DNA of 64,000 bases. Source: Apostichopus japonicus (lineage: Eukaryota > Echinodermata > Holothuroidea > Aspidochirotida > Stichopodidae). How positions within the stretch are numbered: position 1 is the first letter of the stretch; each line of letters starts with the position of its first letter. This document shows positions 12,601 through 21,058 of the stretch, in pieces. The notes under the pieces are model-generated. The model was not told where the DNA came from. It was given only the letters and a program-made list of their open reading frames with translations, and did not search any database. Where the stretch lies: contig NC_092573.1 in assembly GCF_037975245.1 (NCBI RefSeq), positions 1,730,001 to 1,794,000 on the forward strand. The letters run 5' to 3'. Both the position numbers and the translations under genes were made by a program.

Positions 12601-15351
12601 AAAAAGTCGATAAAAAGAGGTTGGTTGAAATATTAGTATAGCTTGTGCTATATATCATAAACTCACGAGGACGTATGAAATATATACCCTAAGCGGAATG
12701 ACTATCGATTGATTTTTGACATATTGTCAATCTTCTGTTTAATTTTCATTTTGGAACTGTACTGCTACTGAATGCACTCGCTTTGAAATCAAGCTTTTGA
12801 AGTCGTATATCTAGCGATGATTGCACTGTAACACGGGTGCATGGATAGTAACAATAACCATGGTTACCAAGCTTAATCATGGATACGATATGGACAGCCT
12901 ATAATATAATACATATAATATGTCATTTTCATCTATGAAAGTCAAAGAGTCATTTGTTGGGGAAGGAGTAAGGGGATGGGAGCCTTAGACTAGATAACAA
13001 ACCTCCCAGTTCTTTAGCGTTTAGGTTACAGGTAAACTTTTCAACTAACGTCATACAGTGGAACTGTACAAAAGTGAGACCTAGCCATTTAACTTGGACA
13101 TTCTCCCCTCACCCCCCCCCCCCCACCCGGTTTCCCCTCACACGCATTAAGACAAAAGAAAAGGCATACTTACACAAATTTGATTGGTCTGGTTTCTGCA
13201 TCTGGTGCTCTCCACCGTACACCGATGAGGTCATTGGGTTCAGATCTAATATGATTTGCTGTGTCATCGCCATTGAAACAATTCGTCACACCGTAGGTAG
13301 CGTTCTGAGCCAATGTAAGGAATGTTCCCACAGGTTCACGCGTGTCGATTGTCCTAGCTTGCATCATAAATCCTCTAAACATCTCGGTTGGTGATGTGGA
13401 AGCCACCGATACTAATATATACCAGAGATAAAGAACAACAATTGATTTGTTCTTATACACGAATGGGGGTCGTCGGAGGGGGAGGAGGGTGAGAGTTATT
13501 CGACCAAAATGTGACAGAAGCATGATACAACTGAATTAAAACACGCTGGTAAGATAAAAAAAAAACTCACCAAAAGGAGCCAACAACACACCATAGTGGC
13601 AAAGCCAGCGGGGGAGGGGGTTGAGGCAGGGAGCAGGGTGCACCCACTGAAATCTTTGGGGACGCGATGGGCGACGGTGAAAAATCAAAGGGAGCAACAA
13701 TTAACAACAACAAAATCTAAATGTACTTTAACATGAGGGATGGGGCCGAAGATGGGGAGGGGCCAATTACTAAAGAGAATGTAATGTAAAGACACCTCAA
13801 CAATATGTGCGCTACGCGCGCATTTGCAATGTCTCTCTGAGTAGCCATGTATTTGTATTCACATATATATTTTGTTCAATATGTGATATAACCGGATGGG
13901 TTTTTTTCGACCGCAGAGGCGAGCACATTTTTTGTCCGTCTTTTTCCCCAAAAAATTGGTAAAGTTTTTGTACCAAAAGAGGAAAATTTTAGTACACGAA
14001 TGTAGTTTAAAAAATGGAAATGATAGCACCATTATGCATCTTAGTCTTTTTCTTTTCGATAAACACAAATCCTCCCTTTATAACCCTCCCCAGAACGGCG
14101 ATCCACCGCTATGTGCCTGGAAAGGGGACATAAATTTGACTTTGCCCCCCCCCCCCACAACACAAATAACCTGGCTACGCCCCTGACACACCACATATAC
14201 AGTTTCTTCATTAGCTCTTTCATCAAAGTTTTGCCGCTCCATCCGTTTCCAACGCAACCGCGTGAGATACATTTGATGGAGCTACTGTATAATATACTTA
14301 GTTCCAGACGAATATTTGATTGACATATATGATATGTTGTCGTACATATTATAACTGAGACGTTCTAGATAATTAGTACGTGGCAGTGAAAATATAAATA
14401 GGAACACTATATAAATAAGATTGTGTATTGCTTGAATCTGATGGGAAAAGAACATTATCAAATACTTGGAAGAGATTGTCTTTTAGGCCTACTCTATAAC
14501 TTCTTACCCTAGGCCTACCCTATACCTTCTTTATGCCTATACTCTATAGCTTCTTACCGTAACTCAACAACGCAATTTATTGTCAATGTTTGGAATGTTA
14601 TTCAAATTGTAATATCTGCGTCATTTTCTCTTATAAACGTATTATGACCGAAAATTTGAAGAATGAATTATCTTAGATAATAATAGGCCTATTGGATGAA
14701 ATAGGAAGCAGTTGGAAGTTTTGTTACTTTAATTCGTGTGAAATTTAAATGCCCTCTTGTGGTTGTCATTTATTAACAGGCATATATGATTTTAAAAGTA
14801 TAATGCCATTCATGTATGACTCTACATTACCGAATGACTGTCAGCGACAAATTTTGATATTTTTCTTGATTGTTAGAAAATGTATCTTTTTTTCCATGCA
14901 GAAATTGTGGTATTTCTTGACGACGTCACAAATACATATATCATTATATAGGCCTATATACGCTACACACTTATGTGATCATATAACTTATCTGTTTTCT
15001 CTCCTTACAAACTAACTTATGGAAGGCCGAAAATGAGCGTTATATTGTGTACACATGATATATAACATGGGTATATGCCACTCTTTGATAGTAAGACTGC
15101 ACACAAATGTATGCAGCACATAAACATCGCGTGAGCTTACCAAAAACGACTGCTCCTGGATTATAAGTTGTAGGTGACACTACAATGGTGAACGGAGATG
15201 GGGAAGACTGTGGCTCCGTGCCTACACCGTGGTTCCGTGGAAGCAAATCTTGACAAGCTGAAATACCCACTCCTGTACTAAATCCATACAAAGTCCTCAA
15301 GTTAAATATAAAAATATAAAAGAAAGTCTCGACTCTACACAAAGCCACCAT
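542..15351 (-). CDS. Secreted Reeler-domain protein with at least nine EGF repeats (5' part; 3' end off left edge)
   Basis: Exons in transcript order: 15351-15141, 13411-13174, 10146-10085, 9479-9351, 8222-8103, 6840-6727, 5433-5314, 4553-4437, 3755-3642, 2209-2093, 1737-1615, 667-542. All borders are GT/AG and the 1591 joined bases stay open for 530 codons. Residues 1 to about 30 form a hydrophobic signal peptide. Residues about 32-170 form a Reeler domain, with motifs FRGFMMQAR, PVGTF, CFN and, across an intron, VATVVQDLTTYWVAIESE. Nine six-cysteine EGF modules follow. Known family facts: Reeler domains occur in reelin, spondins and insect immune factors such as noduler; tandem EGFs mediate extracellular binding. 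The product is therefore probably secreted or at the cell surface. Whether a membrane anchor or other domains follow cannot be seen. Exact function is unknown. The gene model is strong because every junction phase agrees. Confidence 0.88.
1615..1737 (-). CDS. Exon 11: EGF domain 8
   Basis: Phase 1-1 exon of 41 codons: PPTPCLPNPC, FGGSC, SFSCVC, GRTGSNC. CLFGGSC fits the O-fucosylation consensus. Acceptor TTCATAG, donor GTTTGT. Confidence 0.87.
2093..2209 (-). CDS. Exon 10: EGF domain 7
   Basis: Phase 1-1 exon of 39 codons: PCLDQPC, AGGVC, YTCAC, DRSGTNC. The acceptor is a T-run ending TTAG and the donor is GTACAT. It fills the gap between EGF 6 and EGF 8 in frame. Confidence 0.85.
   Translation of the reverse strand: MHALISHVKQEVSVFGQDWTLTHVPVLQTGVVLTAKFK
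2367..2441 (-). tRNA. tRNA-Thr(TGT)-like sequence, probably a pseudogene or SINE head
   Basis: On the minus strand it shows a D-arm (GCTCAGTTGGTAGGAGC), a 7-base anticodon loop with TGT on a wobble-containing stem, and a T-arm (ACTGGTTCGAATTCC). The acceptor halves GGaCTGGAA and TTCTAGCC pair only if one extra base is allowed, and the T-stem has a mismatch. It is therefore probably not a working tRNA gene. It sits inside an intron of the Reeler-EGF gene. Confidence 0.5.
3642..3755 (-). CDS. Exon 9: EGF domain 6
   Basis: Phase 1-1 exon of 38 codons: DPCNPNPC, FGGLC, YNCTC, GRSGANC. Acceptor TCTGTCAG, donor GTATGT. It has no sugar-addition consensus. Confidence 0.87.
4437..4553 (-). CDS. Exon 8: EGF domain 5
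   Basis: Phase 1-1 exon of 39 codons. CLSNPC fits O-glucosylation and CQGAGTC fits O-fucosylation; the close is GRTGPNC. Acceptor CTCTCAG, donor GTATTT. Confidence 0.87.
5314..5433 (-). CDS. Exon 7: EGF domain 4
   Basis: Phase 1-1 exon of 40 codons. DPCSTNPC opens the module and GFTGPTC closes it; six cysteines are present. The third-cysteine motif is NGIC, so there is no O-fucosylation consensus. Donor GTAAGT. Confidence 0.87.
5434..6295. other. Intron, no feature seen
   Basis: Non-coding sequence between EGF 3 and EGF 4. No exon or repeat structure was recognised before the SINE that follows. Confidence 0.4.
6296..6690 (+). repeat. tRNA-derived SINE with conserved CCTTGGGCAAGGCAC core
   Basis: An A-box-like segment (GGTCAAACGGTTAAGGC, about 6320-6336) and a B-box-like segment (GGTTTGGGTCC, 6363-6373) form a tRNA head. 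A core GTGTCCTTGGGCAAGGCAC (6392-6410), of a kind shared by many metazoan SINEs, follows. The tail (TTGTAAAGTCGTGTAAGGAGGCC and on) recurs at about 11436. It lies in an intron of the Reeler-EGF gene, in the opposite direction to the gene. Confidence 0.7.
6727..6840 (-). CDS. Exon 6: EGF domain 3
   Basis: Phase 1-1 exon reading SCSPNPC, then MMGGTC, then FLCLC, then GDTC. It has six cysteines and an O-fucosylation consensus (CMMGGTC). Acceptor TTAG, donor GTAAGT. It ends just right of a SINE inserted at about 6296-6690. Confidence 0.87.
7421..7625. repeat. Palindromic interspersed repeat, copy A
   Basis: The left end CCAGTTGGGATAATT is the near-exact inverse of the right end AATTGTCCCAACTGG. 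Interior segments (TGTCATGTCCTGCTTCAGAGCACTC against GAGTGCTTTGAAGCATGG, in part) also pair. The same ends and spacing recur at about 20091-20290, so this is a family rather than a chance palindrome. The class is unknown. Confidence 0.55.
8103..8222 (-). CDS. Exon 5: EGF domain 2
   Basis: Forty-codon phase 1-1 exon with six cysteines. CNSQPC fits the O-glucosylation consensus C1-x-S-x-P-C2, and CQRGGTC fits the O-fucosylation consensus. Acceptor CATCAG, donor GTATTA. Confidence 0.88.
8544..8720. repeat. Telomere-like CCCTAA patch inside an inverted-repeat, direct-repeat frame
   Basis: Degenerate CCTAACCCCTAACCCTACTT units fill about 8576-8660. They are enclosed by inverted repeats TTAGAATCTGTACCAT (8560-8575) and ATGGTACGGATTCTAA (8678-8693). 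Outside these stand near-identical direct repeats GAGCGAACGATACTAT (8544) and GAGCGAACACATACTAT (8703). The nesting looks like one inserted unit with a target duplication. Confidence 0.55.
9351..9479 (-). CDS. Exon 4: EGF domain 1
   Basis: Symmetric phase 1-1 exon with six cysteines (NPC, SQC, GTC, LC, EC, NC) and donor GTACGT. CLNGGTC fits the O-fucosylation consensus C2-x4-[ST]-C3. No calcium-binding EGF signature is seen. Confidence 0.88.
10085..10146 (-). CDS. Exon 3: end of Reeler domain (62 bp)
   Basis: A small exon. Acceptor CCATAG, then one base completing Val, then ATVVQDLTTYWVAIESEVIT, then one base before GTAAGT. The F-x-ATVV...YWV pattern is the usual end of the Reeler fold. Its 2-to-1 phase converts the phase-2 junction of exon 2 into the phase-1 frame used by all the EGF exons. 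Confidence 0.85.
10852..11224. mobile_element. Nonautonomous hAT-like element flanked by an 8-bp duplication (CCCATACA)
   Basis: CCCATACA occurs at 10844-10851 and at 11225-11232. The element starts CAAGGTTGTAGGAACC and ends CTTCATACGCCACTG, which are imperfect inverted repeats. The inside is rich in G/C runs. It holds two copies, about 82 bp apart, of a segment starting ACCAAATTGCATCT. An 8-bp duplication is typical of hAT transposition. No transposase ORF was seen. It lies in the Reeler-EGF intron between exons 2 and 3. Confidence 0.65.
11436..11510 (+). repeat. 3' tail fragment of the same SINE family
   Basis: TTGTAAAGACGTGTGAGGGG followed by CCTTGATCTCAAAC and GTAAACCTTCAACTTTAAC matches the tail of the SINE at 6296-6690. 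No tRNA head is seen, so the copy is truncated. Confidence 0.55.
11511..13173. other. Intron, no gene or defined repeat seen
   Basis: AT-rich intron between Reeler exons 2 and 3. Words such as TAGGCCTA and short A-runs occur. No ORF with a recognisable domain. Confidence 0.4.
13174..13411 (-). CDS. Exon 2: central Reeler domain
   Basis: 78 codons plus split codons at both ends. It contains the family signatures FRGFMMQAR, EPVGTFL and NCFNGDDTANH, and W-x-AP near the end. It starts in phase 1 after TTAG and ends in phase 2 at GTGTAAGT, the only odd-phase junction of the gene. Confidence 0.88.
13594..14185. mobile_element. Nonautonomous hAT-like element flanked by an 8-bp duplication (ACACACCA)
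   Basis: ACACACCA stands at 13586-13593 and 14186-14193. The left end TAGTGGCAAAGCCAG and the right end CTGGCTACGCCCCTG are inverted repeats with a few mismatches. G-runs on the left and C-runs on the right mirror each other. Its right end resembles those of the elements at 10852-11224 and 56553-56896, so the three may be relatives. It has no coding capacity. It lies in the first intron of the Reeler-EGF gene. Confidence 0.65.
14194..15140. other. First intron remainder, no feature seen
   Basis: AT-rich sequence with repeated TAGGCCTA and CTCTATA words at about 14480-14560. No gene recognised. Confidence 0.4.
15141..15351 (-). CDS. Exon 1: start codon, signal peptide and first part of Reeler domain
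   Basis: The ATG at 15351 has A at -3 and G at +4. A hydrophobic stretch (FFYIFIFNL) is followed by the Reeler start: ACQDLLPRNHG, then SPFTIVV and YNPGAVVF. The GTAAGC donor leaves one base (phase 1), which makes Val with exon 2. Any 5' UTR lies to the right; no TATA box was identified. Confidence 0.85.
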
Positions 15352-18300
15352 TTTGAAGTACTTTCATAGAAAAAGAAAGGAAGAATGTATAAGAATCGAT
15401 GAACGAAAAATGATGCTAAATCATTAAAGTATTTCTGTTTCTTGCCAAAAAAAAATCTTTCCCCAACGCACACTTCGTTACAACATTTCCATCGCGTTAT
15501 AGTGAGTTGCACGTAATTTGTCCGATGAGGAATAGTATCGTCATTATCACTCAGTTAATAGTCCACAACTCAGCAACTTGCTCTATACTGAACCCAGCGA
15601 GATGTATTTTTTACCCCTGTCATTTCGCGTTCCGTAGCCGTCCTTCGAAATCATAAGGGCGTTGTTAAAATGAACAATAGAAAAGGTGGGACCGTTTTAC
15701 TTTCTGTGACAGATGGTACGGTGTACATCTTACATTATGTCAAAAGAACGTGTCAAAATATGAAGAAAAATCGATTTTTGCCCCTTTCAATTCATATTGT
15801 GATATAGCTAAATTCAGTTTTGTTTTGTTATAATTCGCACACGGTCATAATATAGCCACGCTATACACATTTCATGAAAACTGGCAACACAACGTACGTG
15901 CTACAGAATGAACACTTTTGGGGGTTACTGATGTATCATTTTCTTCTCTTTATATTGCCACAAGAAATTTCGCTTATTCCACTTGATAAAATAATGACTT
16001 TATTTCACAATAATCTTCCTGATGTTACAACATACGTATAGGTAGGAAGTGCATCATAGTGGTACTACAAGTTGGACTTATTCATCCATCTATGATGTAG
16101 ACCTATTAATATATGTTAACGTCACTGAGTATATCTACAATAAATCAATAGGTATATAGGCTCTGAAAGAACAAACCACAATTTCTGTGTAATACGCGTT
16201 GTTAGGAAATATAATATTGGGTAATTTAGTTTAACACACAGTTCGATATGTTAATTATGGAGTCTTCAGATATGTTCAAAAGGAAATGAAAGAAACTTCA
16301 TTCGTATTGTAAAGACCTCATTAGGATCCTAATGATGACATCGATGTCGATGACATTGTAGATCGATGACGTCCGTATATGCAAATACATGGAAATAGGA
16401 ATGTTACTTATGACGTCATATGAACTTTATCACCCGAGAGTACATTCTGCTTGTACATGATCCGGTACAAAACAAGATATCTGATGTTCGAGATATATTA
16501 ATTATTTATATAATTTTTTCTTTTGTCCAGGTTTGAAGAAATGGTTAATCCAAATCTCAATTGGCGAGAAGTGGAAGTTTTGTGGAATGGTGCATTAATA
16601 TTTGTTTTTGTGTGTGCGTGTGGGGGACTGGGGGTGTGGTGGTGGGGTAGGGGGGGGGGTGAGTGAGAAAAAGGAAGGGATGTTGAATACTTGGACAAGT
16701 CTTCAGTAAGCCTGAAGTATTAGAATTACACGAACCTTTTGAAACCATTGTGACCATTACTAAGAATTATATATTATTCTTGCATTTTCGGTTTTGATAA
16801 AACATTGTTGTATTCCTGATTTCCATGTTTTTTTTCTTCTAAAGACAGACGTTCATTAAGAATATCTTTATTTTGAAGTATTTAAAGCATGCAGATCTTC
16901 GAGAGTTTTCTACGTCGCTTGCAAACGTTCCTCAACCGCAAATCATCGGAGTATATCCCGTTAAACGCTTCCAACATGATGCCTGCGAGATACCTTTTAT
17001 TTATTATGACAGAACTAATGTTATTTTCTAAATGGAACATACCGCAGTATGCTCATACAATATATGTTTGAATAGAAGTGCAGGTATATCTGTACGGTAT
17101 TTAAAAAATATACCCTCATAAAATTGCGTTCTTTTTTCTTTAAATTCAGCAGAACAAAATATGGAAATGTACATATAGTTCAAAATGAAGCCATCAGATA
17201 GATGGATGGATAGATGGATAGACCAACATAGAATAGGTCAACTGGTATATCAGTCGTGAAAAAAATCATTGTTTGCGTCATTATACCAGTTACTAATCGG
17301 TACGTTATTGCCGGCCTGCTGCCTTTAATCAGCGCAAATGAAAATTTTAGTCCATAATTTCCCACGTATGTATTAATCTATAATTTCTAGATTGCCAAAC
17401 CCAGATGACATCATCATTAAAATGCACGAAAAAGTCGATATTTTGACACCAAGCAGTATAATGGTTGCAAGGTTTGTGATAAGTGATCACACATTTCGTT
17501 AAATATTTTATGATGCTTGTAACTTTTGAGAACTCGTTTGATTGTACGCCATCAGATTACAGTTACGACTTTAGCATTAATATAATAATTTATCATGATA
17601 AAACTATATTGAACGTTTTCAAAAATTTCTTTCTGTCTGTCGGTGGTTCTGATCTTCTGGAGGGCCTCTCCAAGACAAAATAGACGAAAGCCGTCAAATG
17701 GTGCAAATTTAGAAACACAAATTAGGTATTTAGTTACGTCTCAACGCAATGTTGTGCTTACAAATACTCTTGGACATTTTGTGAGGTTGAAAACGGGAGT
17801 GTTCACCCGAAGAAGAGAGAGAGAGGGGGGGGGGGGGGGCAAAGGAAAAGCATGATAGTATCTTCCAAATGAAAAAAACAGTTTAACGGTTTGCGAAGGA
17901 TGTTTAATCACAAGATCCCACAATCATATAACCCTCTAGATTATTGAAGTTATTCGGATTTACTTAATTTTAGCATTTACTCTGAAATTCCAGAATCCTT
18001 GTGAAATACGTCTTTTCGCATATTATTTGATGTTGATATTTGTACTTACACTTGGTTAATCTGCAAAAGACCGAACTAAGGATCTGTTCGAAGCTATTTG
18101 AATATCGGCAACACTTACACACAACTCCAAATGAGTAAATAATAAATGAGTGGATACAGAAGGAAACTAGACGGAGCGGGGGTGGGGGGTTGTGTTAGTT
18201 TTTTTGTATGTAATGTATTCGTCCTGTCGGCAAACGTTAAAATAGTTGTTAGTGTCCGACTGTTTTCACTTTAATGAACTAAGAATGCAATTTGTATAAC

Positions 18301-18914
18301 AATCTGAGGTTGTGCTCAGAGCCATATATTAGGACTCCGTGGCTCTGGCTGTGCTAATATGAAATCAATGGCGCTTGTTCATAATTGTATCTGTAAATGA
18401 GTGTGACGGCATATTCACCAAAGTGAGAAATTGCCCATTACGGTCAATTGACGCGTTTATACGGTTAGTCATGTTAAGACCCTATTATATTAGTTTACTA
18501 TTAGCAACTACTTCAGAACAGACCGGTTTGACAGTACAGAGTGTCCCCCTGTATAAAGTCTCCGGGGGACATTTTCTACCAGCACATTTAGTCTGGTGAA
18601 AATTGTGTGCCCCCTTCACAGCAAATATAGTCCTGCCGGACGAAATGTCCTGAGTACACAATTTCCGCAAGTACTTCATAATATATTTTTTCCCGCATAA
18701 AATCTTGTCAATTCGACATTTAAAGGCAAACTATTCATTATATAAATCATTATATAAATCACTACTCTAGAGATCAAACATACTCTAGAGATCAAACATG
18801 ATTCTAACCAACTCGAAATCATTTGTGATTCCTAAAGCCGGATCTCGAAAGAGATACTTTGAACAGACTTTATGTTAATGAAATGGAGGTAAACGACAAA
18901 AGCAAATGAATATA
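15352..18914. other. Intergenic; presumed promoter side of the Reeler-EGF gene
   Basis: No protein-coding exon was recognised. Visible items are a perfect 14-bp palindrome ATTAGGATCCTAAT near 16319, overlapping CATCGATG words just after it, G-runs at about 16640 and 17825, and a short GTCCCCC/GGGGGAC hairpin near 18542. No promoter element could be placed with confidence. Confidence 0.4.
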
Positions 18915-19055
18915 TAAATGAAAATCGTAATGAGTTGGAAAATCAAGAACAGTGAAAAAACTTCCAGCCTCCACCGGGATTCGAACCCGGGCTTTCCGCT
19001 TTATATGCGGACACCCTAAACCACTCTGCTATAGACGCTGAGTGTCATTTACTCT
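18915..19055 (-). repeat. tRNA-derived SINE with a nearly intact cloverleaf (anticodon ATA)
   Basis: The head at 18967-19038 folds as a tRNA. The anticodon stem TCCGC/GCGGA and T-stem CCGGG/CCCGG are perfect, the loop ATATAAA places ATA as anticodon, and the acceptor GCGTCTA/TGGAGGC has one mismatch. The body continues with a T-run, CACTGTTCT and GATTTTCC. The same head and body recur at 60862-60985 and 1-40, so this is a SINE rather than a single tRNA gene. Confidence 0.7.
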
Positions 19056-19177
19056 ATATTGGTGAGGGCGCTTTATAAGAATACCTTGTGATGCAAATCC
19101 CACAGCACTGCAGGGGAAGAGCTCTGAACTTGAACTTATAATTACCTTGTGAGCTTACAAGGGTAAGGTTTTGTAGG

Positions 19178-19320
19178 AAATATCTCAAATTCTCTGGTAT
19201 TTCGAGATATCTGAAATTGTTTTGGAGATATCCGCAATTATTTTGTAGATATGTCAAATAAATTTGAGATATCTGAAATTTAATTTGAGATATTTTAAAT
19301 TATTTTGAGATATCTAAACT
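19178..19320. repeat. Degenerate GAGATATC tandem array
   Basis: About five diverged units of roughly 27 bp share GAGATATCTGAAATT and TTATTTTGAGATAT words. The unit is partly self-complementary through GATATC. No coding potential. Confidence 0.6.
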
Positions 19321-20090
19321 TCCTGATTAAATGTAAAAATGGCTTTCCATACGAACGAGCACCTCCAATCGTGCAAACGGTATCGTGGAAGCATCGTGAG
19401 AGATAAACAATATGCAAGAGAAACGAAGATAAGAAACGTTTTGACTAAGACAAGTGTACGGTCAACGGACAGGCTAATTAATATAAGTTCCACATCATGC
19501 TGGTGGGAAGGGGAAGGTTGAAAAAGCATTTTACTTTATAATATTGCGTTATCATCAGAGCATGTCATTTAATGACCTAACACGGAAAATGATCATGTAC
19601 TTTATATCTGGAACATCTACATAAAGAAAGTGTTTATACTGCAAATATTCAATTTGGATTTCAACCCTTTTGGTCACAATCCAACCGGCTCAGGGAGCCC
19701 AACTTAAGGGGTCCCAAAAGTATAAATTGAGGTCAAAAAAAAAAAATTCTTGTATATTCTGTGTATTAGGCCTTCCTTATTCCACGTGTATTGTAAATTC
19801 TATTATCAATAAAAAGTCGCAAATGTTAATTTGTAAAATTTGATAAGAGATCATACAATAAGGATAAAAAGTTTATTTTGGAGGGCAATGGAATAGGAAT
19901 ATATCGTTTGCATTCCGTTGTAATTTGCAATCAATTCCTGAATGTTGTTTTCTGGATAACAACATATTTGAAGTTGACATGTTTGTAACAGTTAACTTGA
20001 AGCAATAGATGTGACGTCATAGATAGACACTGACAAAACTGCATGGTGTTCAGTTCAGGTCCATTATCTACTGGAATATTCGACTGAGCC
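19321..20090. other. Intergenic, no feature seen
   Basis: AT-rich spacer with no recognised exon or RNA gene. Confidence 0.4.
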
Positions 20091-20290
20091 AGTTGGGACG
20101 ATTTTGCAATGCTAACCACTCTATACTGTCCTCCCTCATCAGGCTTTAAAGCTCTTGTACTGATAGTACTAAGTTCCAACCTCTATGCGACCTTTAACAG
20201 GTTATTCATACTGCTTATACTGTCAGTACGGGTGATGTGTAGCAGGACATAAATGCAAAGTACAGAAATAATTGTCCCAACTGGGTGATT
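20091..20290. repeat. Palindromic interspersed repeat, copy B
   Basis: Starts CCAGTTGGGACGATT and ends AATTGTCCCAACTGG, the same ends as copy A at 7421-7625. It also shares CTGTCAGTACGGG against CTGTCAATACGAG in the right half. Beyond the right end both copies keep resemblance as far as ACAGCAAAA, so the full element may be longer than the palindrome. Confidence 0.55.
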
Positions 20291-21058
20291 GAGCTGCACG
20301 ACAACATGAAAACATCACAGAAAGGTCACTCAGGTCAAAACAATATAGTATGAAATGTACAGCAAAACGAAAACCTATCTTTTCAGTTTGAATTATGGCA
20401 TCACATCTGTTTGCTTCAAGTTGACTTATTGCACAAACTGCGACAATAATCCACTATCAATCTCTTTAAATCCATACGTATAATAAGGAACTAAACACAG
20501 TTTTAAAATTAAATTAACCGCTCCCTCATTGCCCCCACATGACTATACAAATTTAAATAATGAATGAAGATTATATTAATCTTAAAAATGTTACATTTTT
20601 CAAATGTAAACTGAAAAACTAAACCTTTATACATTAATAAACTTGTATGAAAGTTAAAAATAAATAGCCAAACAGCTACCATTAGCATAAAATGACATTA
20701 CCAACATTGAAAATATTCACAGTAATTCACATTATCATGTGATCTAAACATCATGAAACACCCTCCTTCCCCATCACCCGTCGTTCCCGGTACGCACATG
20801 ACGTAACTTGCTGTACAATACCTCAAGGCACCATAGAAAATGGGACAGAGTTAATGTGAAAATATCGCTTTTCATTTCAATCCAAAGCACCGTTCTGGCA
20901 TTCTTGATTCGGAGAGTAGGGTTTCATGGGTCCCACACCGTGTCCTAAAAGGCAAAACTCTCCACCGTGACACCAGACTCGAGTTCAAGTCCACAACAAT
21001 TTGGATTCGAACAAGTTTGGATTCAAGTCAATCAGCTCAGTTACATGCATCCATTTTT
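20291..21058. other. Downstream flank of the TRIM gene
   Basis: Non-coding AT-rich spacer that probably includes the TRIM 3' UTR. No polyadenylation site could be fixed. Confidence 0.35.

Noticed and set aside
13074..13394. Plus-strand ORF opposite the Reeler exon
   Set aside because: The minus strand carries clear Reeler motifs and splice sites; the plus frame is a shadow.
18967..19038. A functional tRNA-Tyr gene
   Set aside because: The same head plus body occurs twice more in the window, the acceptor has a mismatch, and AUA is not a normal Tyr anticodon; a SINE explains it better.
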